Part shown: positions 1-9,242 of the stretch, in pieces
Layout: every line of letters starts with the position of its first letter
Numbering within the stretch: the stretch's first letter is position 1
Source of the DNA: Aerococcus agrisoli
GTDB lineage: Bacteria > Bacillota > Bacilli > Lactobacillales > Aerococcaceae
DNA length: 64,000 nucleotides
Reading direction: 5' to 3'
NCBI RefSeq assembly: GCF_003797145.1
Contig: NZ_RKMG01000002.1
Location: forward strand, 1-64,000
The notes under the pieces: model-generated
Database searches by the model: none
What the model was told of the DNA's origin: nothing
What the model saw: only the letters and a program-made list of their open reading frames with translations
Translations under genes and position numbers: made by a program

Positions 1-50
1 AATGAGTTGTTCCCGTCCTTTTTTAATGTGCCTTTATCCCCGCCACTTTT

Positions 51-386
51 TTATCGGCTTTGATTTTTTTCGAATATATTTTGAATTAGGTTGGCTGCGT
101 AGAAAGCGAATACTAAGCCAATGTTGAGTGGTGTGATGCGGTCAAAGAATGGTATTAAAACAAATGGTAATGGTTGAATCAGCATAAAAATACCATAAAT
201 GATTGTTAAAGCTAGGGTTAATTTAAAGTCGTTGTGCCCCGATAGATAGAACATACCAATCAATAACACGACTAGCAATGCCAGATATACATTTCCTATA
301 CTATTAAATGTCTCTGCAGCTTTTGAATAAAGATTCGCAACGATTAAATAGATAATTGGTGTTAACACGTACAAGCTTTTCTTCAA
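51..386 (-). CDS. small integral membrane protein, unknown function
   Basis: About 111 residues, strongly hydrophobic, with three to four predicted membrane segments and a short basic, Asn/Gln-rich C-terminal tail. I do not recognise the family. An upstream TTG at 431 would also open the frame, but a TATAAT box lies at 431-436, so that codon cannot be inside the transcript. The TTG at 386 has a GGGGGAG ribosome site six bases upstream and is my preferred start; the ATG at 401 is too close to its own purine run. The gene sits alone after an RNase H-like gene on the same strand. Function cannot be inferred from context. Confidence 0.55.
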   Translation of the reverse strand: MKKSLYVLTPIIYLIVANLYSKAAETFNSIGNVYLALLVVLLIGMFYLSGHNDFKLTLALTIIYGIFMLIQPLPFVLIPFFDRITPLNIGLVFAFYAANLIQNIFEKNQSR

Positions 387-430
387 TATTATCTCCCCCA
401 TATCTCCCAAATTACCACTAAATTTCCCCA

Positions 431-439
431 ATTATACCA
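431..439 (-). promoter_or_regulatory. extended -10 promoter for the small membrane gene
   Basis: On the minus strand the sequence reads TGG followed by TATAAT, an extended -10 element with no good -35 at 17 bp. It places the transcript start near 425 and supports the downstream TTG start. Confidence 0.5.
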
Positions 440-509
440 GTAATCTTAAGCGAATACAGTAGAAATATTGACAAAACACCATTTATTTAGTGTTTTATTG
501 CATGTCTAT

Positions 510-917
510 TTACATCTTAGCCTTTGCTTCATGCATGGCCTGACGTGCCAAATTATCTGCACCTTTATTTTCTCGATCAGGAACCCAATTCAGTGTAAAA
601 AGTGAAAAATGATCCAAATGTTTCAGTATTTCTTTCAATAAAGATTGATATGGTTCTCGTTTATGGTGCCGTTTATGCACTGCATCATAAACAATCTTGG
701 AGTCTGTTTGACAGATGATCATCTCATTTTGAAGGTCGTCGTCCTCTAAAACTGTTAGCAGATGTAAGAGTGCCCGAAATTCGGCTTCATGGTTATCCAT
801 TTGTCCGACTAAGGGCTGTCTCAATTGGGTTTGTTGTCCATTTTTCACCAAAACAATACCTACACCGGCTGCGCCGAATTGCCCATCGACGGAACCATCT
901 ATCGCTATGCGTAACAT
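510..917 (-). CDS. RNase HI-like (reverse-transcriptase-like fold) protein
   Basis: A 135-residue stand-alone RNase H domain. The four acidic catalytic positions of the fold are visible: Asp7 (IDGS), Glu46 (HEAEF), Asp72 (TDSK) and Asp121 (ADNLAR), and the length fits a single RNase HI domain. Members of this family cleave RNA in RNA-DNA hybrids or act on related nucleic acids. In Bacillus-type bacteria such short homologues (YpdQ/YpeP type) are often poorly active, so activity is not certain. The basic handle seen in E. coli RNase HI is short here (KRHHKRE, near residues 82-88). It follows an acidic hypothetical gene by about 20 bases and may be cotranscribed with it. Confidence 0.8.
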   Translation of the reverse strand: MLRIAIDGSVDGQFGAAGVGIVLVKNGQQTQLRQPLVGQMDNHEAEFRALLHLLTVLEDDDLQNEMIICQTDSKIVYDAVHKRHHKREPYQSLLKEILKHLDHFSLFTLNWVPDRENKGADNLARQAMHEAKAKM

Positions 918-938
918 CTACTCACCTTTTCGTTAATG

Positions 939-1949
939 TTAATCAAAACTTGCAAAATTTTGCATATATTCATAGAACCAGTAATCATAAATGTCTTTCA
1001 ACACTTGATTTTCAATATGTTGCGGGTCACCACTTTCCATTAATTGTGTTAATCCCTCGATTAAATCTTCCGCGTCAATTGCGCCTAATTCGTCAACGAA
1101 TGGGTACATCACGGTATAGATATCATAAATATTTTCCATCAAATAGGCGACACGATAAGGTTCGTGAACGTATACTTCTTCTACATAAGAAACCAAGTCT
1201 AAGAAACGTTGATTGGTTTCAATTTCAAACAAGTCATTCAAACTAATCTCGTGGCTATCATCATATATATCTTTCAACGTAATATTGCGACCGTCATGCT
1301 TATGGGCATGAATATATTGCAGAATTTCTGATTGGAAGACAAAATCACGGTCACGATTTAAAAATGACAGTAGTTTTTCTGCTGGTACATCATCTTCTAA
1401 CTCTAGTAAATGATTTATTTGCGCTTTTTCCAATATCGTCAATGGTCGTTCGGTTAAGAGCAACTTATCAAATAAGGTATGCAAGCCGTGAAGTGCCTCA
1501 ACATTTGATCTTTCATCATCAGGGTCTAGCTCGATGGCTGCAATTTTTGACATCATTTCAGGCACGATAATCACCTGCATAATCGGCGATAAAATACCGT
1601 GTTGTGGCAAGCTTAATTTAATCTGACCTTGAAGCACCTTTTGAATAAATTGGTAAAATTCCTTCCAAGGCACTTCAGCTTCTACATCGATAATATCCGG
1701 GTCAGCCATGACTCTTTCTCCATACACTTCAATTAATAAAGCAAAAATATCCACTAAATCCGTTTCTAATTCTTCTTCATACAAAACGCCAATCGTGTAA
1801 TTACGGAAGTCGACAACACTTTTACGTTTTCTTCGCGCAACTAACAGCATTTTTAAGGATTCGGTCATATTGCCTTGCTTCATTAATTGAATACTTTCTT
1901 CTACATCTAATTTAAATGACCTTTCAAAATCATTATCTTGATTCATCAT
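939..1949 (-). CDS. acidic hypothetical protein, 336 residues
   Basis: A soluble, very acidic protein of about 336 residues with predicted mostly helical content and no signal peptide or membrane segment. A short basic patch (RRKRK, residues 39-43) sits near the N-terminus. The helical, Leu-rich, Asp/Glu-rich make-up could be a helical-repeat scaffold, but I see no motif that names a family. It lies between the end of the fatty-acid operon, whose terminator precedes it, and an RNase H-like gene 21 bases downstream, so the two probably form a small transcript. No function should be assigned. Confidence 0.7.
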   Translation of the reverse strand: MMNQDNDFERSFKLDVEESIQLMKQGNMTESLKMLLVARRKRKSVVDFRNYTIGVLYEEELETDLVDIFALLIEVYGERVMADPDIIDVEAEVPWKEFYQFIQKVLQGQIKLSLPQHGILSPIMQVIIVPEMMSKIAAIELDPDDERSNVEALHGLHTLFDKLLLTERPLTILEKAQINHLLELEDDVPAEKLLSFLNRDRDFVFQSEILQYIHAHKHDGRNITLKDIYDDSHEISLNDLFEIETNQRFLDLVSYVEEVYVHEPYRVAYLMENIYDIYTVMYPFVDELGAIDAEDLIEGLTQLMESGDPQHIENQVLKDIYDYWFYEYMQNFASFD

Positions 1950-2061
1950 ACTAATCCTCTTATTTTTTCATTTATAAATTTGTGACTAAAACAACGTCTT
2001 AGTGCTTTTTACATATGCTAATCCTATCACATCTTAGAAAAGATTCAATTCTTAGCCACGC

Positions 2062-2096
2062 AAAAAAGTGACCAAATCATAAAATTTAGTCACTTT
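2062..2096 (-). terminator. intrinsic terminator of the fab-acc operon
   Basis: An 8-bp perfect stem AAAGTGAC / GTCACTTT with an A/T-rich upper part, followed on the minus strand by a run of six T. It lies 12 bases past the accA stop codon. Confidence 0.85.
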
Positions 2097-2108
2097 CAGC
2101 CTTTTCTA

Positions 2109-2951
2109 TTAGAATTGTTGAAATCTAGCTTCTTTCGCCGCTAATAAGTCTTCAGGCGTCATTGCTTCTTGGGTCTCGATTTCCGTCAACAACATGTCCT
2201 TAATCATAATGGCTAATTCATCATGACTTAAGGCACGGTTGCTATAATTTTCTGGAATAATCTGATCGATCACTTTAAAATCCAATAAGTCTGGCGCTGT
2301 AAATTTCATATACTCTGCTGCTTCTGGAACACGGCTTGGGTCTTTCCATAAAATTGTGGCAAAACCTTCCGGTGACAAAACAGAATACATGGCATTTTCC
2401 ATCATCCATACCTTGTTCGCAACTGCCAAGGCTAAGGCACCACCAGATCCACCTTCACCCATCAAGATGGTGATCGTCGGTACGGTTAAAGTTGCCATGG
2501 TTTGCATTGATTCAGCAATTGCTTGACCAATACCCCGGTCCTCTGCTTCTACATCACAGAAAGCACCTGATGTATTGACAATGGTAATCACCGGACGGCG
2601 GAATTTTTCCGCTTGTTGGAACAAACGAATGGCTTTACGATAACCCTCGGCATGAGGCGAACCAAAATTACGTTGGATATTTTCTTGAACGGTATGTCCT
2701 TTTTCAGTACCAACAATGGTAACAGCCTTGCCATTAATCATACCAACACCACCAATGATGGCCCCATCATCACCATAACGACGATCACCGTGCATTTCAT
2801 AGAAGACATCACAGACAAGTTTGGCCAATTCAGATGTCGTTAAACGATGAATATCACGGGACGCTGTGACAACATCAGCAGGCTCTTTTGTTTTTACATT
2901 TGCACTTGGTGTCGTAACGAGTTTCGACAATTTTTCTGCTTTAATTTTCAA
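2109..2951 (-). CDS. accA: acetyl-CoA carboxylase carboxyltransferase subunit alpha
   Basis: Alpha half of the carboxyltransferase, which moves CO2 from carboxybiotin on AccB to acetyl-CoA to give malonyl-CoA. The crotonase-like carboxyltransferase core is clear: GDRRYGDDGAIIGG, the NTSGAF block and GEGGSGGALALA lining the active site. I start it at a TTG codon (2951) because AAGGAG lies nine bases upstream. This gives about 280 residues and an 11-base overlap with accD. The ATG at 2978 has no ribosome site and would overlap more. It is the last gene of the operon, before a terminator. Tight overlap with accD fits coupled translation of the two carboxyltransferase subunits. Confidence 0.95.
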   Translation of the reverse strand: MKIKAEKLSKLVTTPSANVKTKEPADVVTASRDIHRLTTSELAKLVCDVFYEMHGDRRYGDDGAIIGGVGMINGKAVTIVGTEKGHTVQENIQRNFGSPHAEGYRKAIRLFQQAEKFRRPVITIVNTSGAFCDVEAEDRGIGQAIAESMQTMATLTVPTITILMGEGGSGGALALAVANKVWMMENAMYSVLSPEGFATILWKDPSRVPEAAEYMKFTAPDLLDFKVIDQIIPENYSNRALSHDELAIMIKDMLLTEIETQEAMTPEDLLAAKEARFQQF

Positions 2952-3846
2952 AATGTCTCGCTCCTTTTCTAACACCATGCATTTGTAATAACTCAGCGAT
3001 GACTACTTTTTGCTTCCAGCGTTCCACAATCATATCAATAAAGCCATGGTGTAGTTGATGTTCTGCCGTTTGGAAACCTTCAGGCAATTGTTGGCGAATA
3101 GTCTGTTCAATGACACGTTTACCAGCAAAACCGATTAAGGCACCCGGCTCTGCAATAGTAATGTCCCCTTCCATTGCAAATGAAGCCGTAACACCACCCG
3201 TAGTTGGGTCTGTCAATACTGGAATATATAGTAAACCAGCTTGACTATGTTTTTGAACAGCAATCGATACCTTGGCCATTTGCATTAATGACAAAGTACC
3301 TTCTTGCATTCGCGCACCACCAGATGCCGTGAAAATAACGACTGGTAGTCTATGTTCCGTAGCATATGTAAAAAGTGCTGCCACTTTTTTTCCAAGACCA
3401 GTCCCCATAGACCCCATCATAAAGAAGGAATCCATGACACCTATCGCTGTACGGTAACCAAAAATTTCACCGACACCAGTCACTACAGCTTCATCAAGCC
3501 CCGTGTTTTTTCTAGCCTTAGCCTTTTTCTCAGCATAGCTTGGAAAATTTAATGGGTCTGTATCCATATCTGCTTCTTTTAATTGAAACATTTCAACGAA
3601 AGTGCCTTTATCAATGATATTGGCTAAACGTTCGCTTGATGAGATACGGAAATGATATTGACAATGTGGGCAAATTTTTTCCGCACCTAAGTCATCCGTC
3701 AAGATTGTTTGATGACATTGCGGGCATTTTTGCCACATGCCATCCGGTACAAATGCCTGATTATTTGGATCCTTTGGCAATTTTTTATTGCTTTGATCGT
3801 CCTCTTGCATAGGAATATATGCTTTTCTGCGTTTTAATCCCATCAT
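2941..3846 (-). CDS. accD: acetyl-CoA carboxylase carboxyltransferase subunit beta
   Basis: Beta half of the carboxyltransferase, 301 residues. A four-cysteine zinc ribbon lies near residues 41-62 (CPQC ... CPHC), as in bacterial AccD, where it contributes to nucleic-acid or subunit contacts. The crotonase-type core follows, with SGGARMQEG and the DPTTGGVTASFA block. The N-terminal 35 residues are polar and variable. It ends inside the beginning of accA and starts 16 bases after accC. The ribosome site is weak (AGAAAG), so expression may depend on coupling to accC. Confidence 0.95.
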   Translation of the reverse strand: MMGLKRRKAYIPMQEDDQSNKKLPKDPNNQAFVPDGMWQKCPQCHQTILTDDLGAEKICPHCQYHFRISSSERLANIIDKGTFVEMFQLKEADMDTDPLNFPSYAEKKAKARKNTGLDEAVVTGVGEIFGYRTAIGVMDSFFMMGSMGTGLGKKVAALFTYATEHRLPVVIFTASGGARMQEGTLSLMQMAKVSIAVQKHSQAGLLYIPVLTDPTTGGVTASFAMEGDITIAEPGALIGFAGKRVIEQTIRQQLPEGFQTAEHQLHHGFIDMIVERWKQKVVIAELLQMHGVRKGARHFEN

Positions 3847-3862
3847 TCATCTACTTTCTTTC

Positions 3863-5242
3863 TTACTTCGTAACTGTTTGATGATCCTGTAACCAATTTG
3901 GTAAGAAATTCGTTTCCAGATAATCGTTTGTGTAATTTCCTTTTAAAAATGCTTCATCAAACAACAAGTCATATTGGAATTGTTGATTGGTCGCAATACC
4001 TGTAATGGTCATTTCTGAAACCGCACGTAGCATCCGGTTAATGGCTTGCGCACGATTGTCACCATGGGTAATCAATTTAGCAACCATTGAATCATAATAC
4101 GGTGGTAACTTGTAGCCAGCGTAAATAGCTGAATCAACACGAATACCTAAGCCACCAGCAGGAAAATGTGCGGTTTCAAAGGAACCAGATGCTGGCATGA
4201 AATTCTTTTCAGGCATCTCAGCGTTAATACGGCACTCTAATGCATGACCAGAGAATTGAATATCTGCTTGTTCATATGACAATGGTAAACCCGATGCCAC
4301 ACGCAATTGTTCTGCCACAATATCCACACCTGTAACCATTTCCGTAATTGGATGTTCTACTTGAATACGTGTATTCATTTCCATGAAATAATAATTTTGA
4401 TCATTATCTACAAGGAATTCGATTGTCCCTGCTGATTCATATTGCAATTGTTCTGCTGCACGAACCGCCGCTTGTGTCACTTTCATACGCGTTGCCTCAG
4501 AAATAAAAGGACTTGGCGTTTCTTCAATGACTTTTTGATGATTCCGTTGCATTGAACATTCACGTTCCCCTAAATGAATCACATGACCAAATTTATCACC
4601 CAATACTTGCACTTCAATATGATGGGCTGGATGGATAACCTTCTCCATATATAGGCGGTTATCACCAAAGGCATTCTGAGCTTCACGAGAAGCCTCATAG
4701 TAAGCGTCTATGAATTGATCTTCCTCATAGACCATCCGCATACCTTTCCCACCACCACCAGCTGTTGCTTTCAATAAAACTGGGTAGCCAACTTTTTTGG
4801 CTTGGGCAATGCCAGATTCAGGACTTTCCAAAATACCATCAGAACCAGGCACTGTTTGCACATGTGCTTTCTTCATGGTATCTCTAGCATTTTGTTTGTC
4901 CCCCATCAAATCAATGACTTCAGGACTAGGTCCAATAAATTCAATATTCATTTCTTTACATAGGCGGGCGAACTTACTATTTTCAGCCAAAAATCCAAAA
5001 CCTGGATGGATGGCTTGTACATTCGTCACCACTGCAGCTGATAGAATAGACTGCATATTTAGATAAGAATCAGCTGATTTTGGGCCACCAATACATACTG
5101 CTTCATCAGCTAGTTTCACATGTAAGGCATCCTTATCAGCAGCCGAATAAACAGCTACCGTTTCGATTCCTAGCTCAATACATGTACGAATAATGCGAAC
5201 AGCAATTTCTCCACGATTCGCTATTAATACTTTCTTAATCAT
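3863..5242 (-). CDS. accC: acetyl-CoA carboxylase biotin carboxylase subunit
   Basis: ATP-grasp enzyme that carboxylates the biotin on AccB using bicarbonate and ATP, the first half-reaction of acetyl-CoA carboxylase. It begins with the typical KKVLIANRGEIAVR block. The Gly-rich ATP loop (GGGGKGMR, about residue 163) and the EMNTRIQVEHPITE catalytic stretch are intact. I choose the ATG at 5242, six bases after an AAGAGG ribosome site, rather than the TTG directly before it. Length is about 459 residues, normal for AccC. It follows fabZ after a 53-base gap that contains a palindrome. Confidence 0.96.
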   Translation of the reverse strand: MIKKVLIANRGEIAVRIIRTCIELGIETVAVYSAADKDALHVKLADEAVCIGGPKSADSYLNMQSILSAAVVTNVQAIHPGFGFLAENSKFARLCKEMNIEFIGPSPEVIDLMGDKQNARDTMKKAHVQTVPGSDGILESPESGIAQAKKVGYPVLLKATAGGGGKGMRMVYEEDQFIDAYYEASREAQNAFGDNRLYMEKVIHPAHHIEVQVLGDKFGHVIHLGERECSMQRNHQKVIEETPSPFISEATRMKVTQAAVRAAEQLQYESAGTIEFLVDNDQNYYFMEMNTRIQVEHPITEMVTGVDIVAEQLRVASGLPLSYEQADIQFSGHALECRINAEMPEKNFMPASGSFETAHFPAGGLGIRVDSAIYAGYKLPPYYDSMVAKLITHGDNRAQAINRMLRAVSEMTITGIATNQQFQYDLLFDEAFLKGNYTNDYLETNFLPNWLQDHQTVTK

Positions 5243-5267
5243 CAAATACCTCTTATTCTATAGGTCA

Positions 5268-5283
5268 TGACCAAACTTGGTCA
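5268..5283. repeat. palindrome in the fabZ-accC gap
   Basis: TGACCAA-AC-TTGGTCA, seven perfect base pairs around two bases, about 25 bases before accC. It could be an operator or a small mRNA hairpin. No poly-T follows, so it is not a terminator. Confidence 0.45.
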
Positions 5284-5295
5284 CCTCGTCTTGAC

Positions 5296-5769
5296 TTAGT
5301 CGATTTTATCTACTTCTGAAATGATGAAAGTCATTAAGGCTTCAGAACAAACTTCCCCATATTCATTACGAATCGTACCTTTACCGATACCCATACGTTT
5401 TTTCAATTTCACAATCTCAACTGTGACCTCTAATACATCACCAGGCACAATATTTTTACGGAATTTCACATCATCCAAACCAGCTAAATAAGCAATTTTA
5501 TTTTTAAAATCTGGTTGTGATAATAATGGAATTGAGCCTACTTGTGCCATTGTTTCCACTTGCAAGACACCAGGCATAACTGGGTTACCGGGAAAATGAC
5601 CGACAAAGTATTCTTCATTGATCGTTACATTTTTACGAGCAACAACTTTTTCGCCCGGAATGATCTCGTCAACACGGTCAACAAATGAAATTGGGAAACG
5701 GTTCGGGATAATTTCTTGCACTTGCATTGCTGTTAAAACAGGTTCTTTTTTCTCAGCATAATTTGTCAT
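5296..5769 (-). CDS. fabZ: 3-hydroxyacyl-ACP dehydratase
   Basis: Dehydrates (3R)-hydroxyacyl-ACP to trans-2-enoyl-ACP in the elongation cycle. The hot-dog fold signature is present: catalytic His58 in GHFPGNPVMPG and Glu72 in VETMAQ. At 157 residues it is slightly longer than the usual 140-150 because of a polar N-terminal stretch. It sits between accB and accC, the usual lactic-acid-bacterial order. Only one FabZ/FabN-type gene is in this operon, so unsaturated acyl synthesis (isomerase activity) would need another enzyme elsewhere. Confidence 0.95.
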   Translation of the reverse strand: MTNYAEKKEPVLTAMQVQEIIPNRFPISFVDRVDEIIPGEKVVARKNVTINEEYFVGHFPGNPVMPGVLQVETMAQVGSIPLLSQPDFKNKIAYLAGLDDVKFRKNIVPGDVLEVTVEIVKLKKRMGIGKGTIRNEYGEVCSEALMTFIISEVDKID

Positions 5770-5786
5770 TGATATACTCCTTCAAT

Positions 5787-6284
5787 TTAACTTTCTGTCA
5801 ATTCAAATAATGGTTGGTCAAACTCTACAACTTGGCCATCACTTACCAAGATTTTAGAAATTACCCCAGCAGATGTTGCTGGGATTTCATTCATCACTTT
5901 CATCGCTTCAACGATACATACAGTTTCGCCCGCTTCTACACGGTCCCCAACTGACTTAAATGCAGGTTGTTCAGGGTCTTTGGCTAAATAGACAACACCT
6001 ACTAAAGGACTGTTAATGGTTAGAACATTCGCATCAGCTTCCTTAGTCTCTACTTCAGATTCCTTGGCTTCTGCTACTGGTGTCGCTGCTACTGCAGGCA
6101 CTGGTTCAACCGGTGCAACTGGTTTAGGCGCAACGTCTTGGTTTGCGACATAAGCAGGTGCATCTTGTTTGTGATCCTTGATTTTTGAAATATATAAATC
6201 TTCGTTTTGTGTTTTAATTGAAAATTCTTGAATCGATGATTGATCGATTTTATCAATTAAAGCTTGTATTTCTTCATGTTTCAA
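5787..6284 (-). CDS. accB: biotin carboxyl carrier protein of acetyl-CoA carboxylase
   Basis: Carries the biotin that shuttles CO2 between AccC and the AccA/AccD carboxyltransferase. The C-terminal biotinyl domain contains the EAMKVMNE site, with Lys129 as the biotinylated residue. The N-terminal helical region is joined by a Pro/Ala/Val-rich linker (about residues 42-75) like those that let the carrier domain swing. At 165 residues it is normal. It starts three bases after the fabF stop codon. Confidence 0.96.
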   Translation of the reverse strand: MKHEEIQALIDKIDQSSIQEFSIKTQNEDLYISKIKDHKQDAPAYVANQDVAPKPVAPVEPVPAVAATPVAEAKESEVETKEADANVLTINSPLVGVVYLAKDPEQPAFKSVGDRVEAGETVCIVEAMKVMNEIPATSAGVISKILVSDGQVVEFDQPLFELTES

Positions 6285-6287
6285 AGC

Positions 6288-7529
6288 TTATTCACCAACC
6301 TTTTTAAAGGCAATGACCGTATTGTGTCCACCAAAACCTAAGGTATTTGAAATGGCTACATTTACTTCTTGTTGACGACCAACATTTGGTACGATGTCCA
6401 AATCACATGCTGGATCAGCATTTTGGAAACCTAATGTTGCTGGAATAAATGAATCATGAATCGCTAAAATACTTGCTACGGCTTCAACTGCACCTGCAGC
6501 ACCTAACAAGTGACCAACAGCAGATTTTGTTGAAGAAACAGGGATTTTATACGCTAGGTCTTCACCAAAAGCACGTTTAATCGCAACTGTTTCTGAAGAG
6601 TCATTGGCTGGCGTACCTGTACCGTGTGCATTGATATAAGATACTTCTTCTTTCGCAATGCCACCTTCTTCAAGCGCAAGTAACATCGCTTTAGCAGCAC
6701 CTGATCCATCAGCAGATGGTTGTGTTAAATGGTAAGCATCAGAAGTTGCACCATAACCAACGATTTCTGCATAAATTTTCGCGCCACGCGCTAAGGCACC
6801 TTCAAGTGATTCTAAGACAAGAATCCCAGCACCTTCACCCATCACAAATCCATTACGGTCTTTGTCAAAAGGAATAGATGCACGGTCGGGGTCAGTTGCT
6901 TCACTAGTTGCAGTTAAGTTATCAAAACCACCTAAACCAATTTCATTAATGGCACCTTCAGCACCACCTGCTAACATGATATCTGCATAACCGTGTTTAA
7001 TGTAACGGAATGCTTCACCAATGGCATTATTTGCAGAAGCACAAGCTGTAACCATCGTCAAAGCTGGTCCTTTTAGCCCAAAGTGCATTGAGATATTTGC
7101 TGCACCCATGTTTGAAATAGATACAGGTACGAATAAAGGATTCACACGTTTAATACCTTTGTCGATCATTTTCTCAACACCTGTTTGAATTTCTTGAATA
7201 CCACCAATACCTGTTCCTAGATACACACCAATACGGTCTACATCAGCTTGGCATAAATCTAAACCAGCATCCGCAACAGCTTCACCAGCCGCAGCGACTG
7301 CATATTGGCTATATGGATCCATACGTTTTGCTTCTTTACGGTCCATATAATCTTTAGCATTAAAATCTTTCACTTCAGCCGCTAAATTTGTATTTAATTC
7401 ACTTGCATCAAATTTTGTAATTGGGCCAATACCGTGGACACCAGCTTTTAAATTTTCCCAGAATGTTTTGACATCATTTCCGATAGGTGTAATAGCACCC
7501 ATACCTGTTACGACTACGCGTCTTGTCAT
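6288..7529 (-). CDS. fabF: beta-ketoacyl-ACP synthase II
   Basis: Condensing enzyme that extends acyl-ACP with malonyl-ACP in each elongation round. The thiolase-fold Cys-His-His triad is visible: Cys163 (TACASA), His in NAHGTGTPAND and His in KSAVGHLLGAAG. At 413 residues it matches FabF. It is the only ketoacyl synthase in this operon; a FabH for initiation is not encoded in the window. It lies 11 bases after fabG. Confidence 0.96.
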   Translation of the reverse strand: MTRRVVVTGMGAITPIGNDVKTFWENLKAGVHGIGPITKFDASELNTNLAAEVKDFNAKDYMDRKEAKRMDPYSQYAVAAAGEAVADAGLDLCQADVDRIGVYLGTGIGGIQEIQTGVEKMIDKGIKRVNPLFVPVSISNMGAANISMHFGLKGPALTMVTACASANNAIGEAFRYIKHGYADIMLAGGAEGAINEIGLGGFDNLTATSEATDPDRASIPFDKDRNGFVMGEGAGILVLESLEGALARGAKIYAEIVGYGATSDAYHLTQPSADGSGAAKAMLLALEEGGIAKEEVSYINAHGTGTPANDSSETVAIKRAFGEDLAYKIPVSSTKSAVGHLLGAAGAVEAVASILAIHDSFIPATLGFQNADPACDLDIVPNVGRQQEVNVAISNTLGFGGHNTVIAFKKVGE

Positions 7530-7540
7530 TGTATTGCCTC

Positions 7541-8287
7541 CTAATTCATGTATAAGCCACCATTAACATCAAGCGTTGTACCCGTGATATAGCTTTGTGT
7601 TGCTAAAAAGTACACGGCCTCTGCAATGTCAGATGGTTGCCCTAATTTACTTAATGGAATATTTTCAAGCATTGCTGCTTTTGCCTTTTCAGGCATTTCG
7701 TCAGTCATATCTGTTTCGATATAACCCGGTGCAACTGCGTTCACAGTAATACCACGCATACCTAGTTCGCGTGCAGCCGACTTAGTTAACCCAAGCATAC
7801 CGGCTTTTGAAGCAGCATAATTTGCTTGACCAACATTACCCATTTCACCAACTACTGATGCAATATTGATAATGGCACCAGCTCTTTGTTTCATCATCAA
7901 CTTAGAAGCTGCTTGAATAAAGTTAAAAGTACCCTTTAAGTTGATGTCGATTACTGCGTCAAAATCACTTTCTTTCATACGCATCAATAAGGTATCACGG
8001 GTAATCCCTGCATTATTGACCAATACATCTAATGTATTGAAATCAGCCTTCACGGTGTCCATAATTTCTTTTGCAAAAGAAAAATCAGTCACATCACCCT
8101 TGAAATCACGAACTTCAACACCATACGCTGTCAATGCATCAACGTGTTCAGGTGTAGAACCTGATCGAGACACGATAATAATGTGATAACCATTGGCCGC
8201 AAATTTATGGGCAATGGCTGCACCAATACCACGGCTACCACCGGTAATCAGTACTGTTTTTGTTTGATTTTCAGTTTGTTCAGTCAT
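7541..8287 (-). CDS. fabG: 3-oxoacyl-ACP reductase
   Basis: NADPH-dependent short-chain dehydrogenase that reduces 3-ketoacyl-ACP. Visible motifs are the nucleotide loop GGSRGIG (residues 16-22), the NNAG block and the YAASK catalytic Tyr/Lys pair. At 248 residues it is typical of FabG. Its start lies three bases after the fabD stop codon. The operon position separates it from general SDR enzymes, so the FabG call is firm. Confidence 0.95.
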   Translation of the reverse strand: MTEQTENQTKTVLITGGSRGIGAAIAHKFAANGYHIIIVSRSGSTPEHVDALTAYGVEVRDFKGDVTDFSFAKEIMDTVKADFNTLDVLVNNAGITRDTLLMRMKESDFDAVIDINLKGTFNFIQAASKLMMKQRAGAIINIASVVGEMGNVGQANYAASKAGMLGLTKSAARELGMRGITVNAVAPGYIETDMTDEMPEKAKAAMLENIPLSKLGQPSDIAEAVYFLATQSYITGTTLDVNGGLYMN

Positions 8288-8290
8288 TGT

Positions 8291-9223
8291 TTATCCTTTC
8301 AAACCAACGATGGTTGCTTGTAGTGTTTCTTCGTCCTCTACACGGAAAACGCGTATATCTTTATTGATTTGCTTCATAAATGAAGACAAGGTTTTACCAG
8401 GACCAATTTCGATTACTGTATCCACACCTTGCGCAATTAAATATTCAATCGAATCAGACCATTTAACAGGTTGCATCACTTGTTCCACTAACATGTCCTT
8501 AATATGTCCATCTTCGTGTGGTAAAGCCGTCGTGTTGGAAATCACAGGAATTTGTTGCGCATTAAATAACACATAATCTAGATAGCTGTCTAATTGTTTA
8601 GAAGCCTCTGCGAGTAATTCTGTATGGAAAGGTCCAGACACATTCAGCTCAACCATTTTTTTCGCACCATTCTCGGCTAAACGACTGACCGCTTCATCTA
8701 CTGCGTCAGCGTAGCCTCCGATAACAATTTGTTTCGGTGTATTGTAGTTAGCAGGTGCTACATATTTACCCATGTCATAAGACACTTGTAAGCAAATATC
8801 TTCAATGACTTTGCGGTCCATTTTCATGACCGCTACCATTTTACCAACACCCGCTGGTACAGCTGCCTGCATGAAACGGCCACGATGACTCACAACATCA
8901 ATTGCCGCTTCAAATGACAGCACGCCACTTTCAACTAAGGCAGCATATTCACCTAAACTTAATCCCGCAACATAATCCGCTTCAATACCCGCTTCTTTCA
9001 ATAAAGAACTAAAAGCTGTTGAAACCGTCAGAATTGCTGGTTGGGTATATTCAGTTTGGTTAATTTTTTCTTCGTCTTCAAAACATAAGGCCTTCATGTC
9101 ATAGCCTAAAATTTCTGAAGCTTGATCGAAGTAAGTAGTTAGTTCTGGATGGTGATTGAGTATATCTTGACCCATGCCTGTGTATTGGGCACCTTGTCCA
9201 GCATATAAAAATGCAATCGTCAT
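8291..9223 (-). CDS. fabD: malonyl-CoA:ACP transacylase
   Basis: Transfers malonyl from CoA to ACP to provide the elongation unit. The nucleophile elbow GLSLGEY holds Ser89, the oxyanion loop GQGAQ is at residues 9-13, and the partner His is in GPFHTELL. At 310 residues it is normal. A 79-base gap with a terminator-like hairpin separates it from fabK upstream, so its level may differ from that of acpP and fabK. Confidence 0.95.
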   Translation of the reverse strand: MTIAFLYAGQGAQYTGMGQDILNHHPELTTYFDQASEILGYDMKALCFEDEEKINQTEYTQPAILTVSTAFSSLLKEAGIEADYVAGLSLGEYAALVESGVLSFEAAIDVVSHRGRFMQAAVPAGVGKMVAVMKMDRKVIEDICLQVSYDMGKYVAPANYNTPKQIVIGGYADAVDEAVSRLAENGAKKMVELNVSGPFHTELLAEASKQLDSYLDYVLFNAQQIPVISNTTALPHEDGHIKDMLVEQVMQPVKWSDSIEYLIAQGVDTVIEIGPGKTLSSFMKQINKDIRVFRVEDEETLQATIVGLKG

Positions 9224-9242
9224 AATGTTCTCCTTAGATTAG

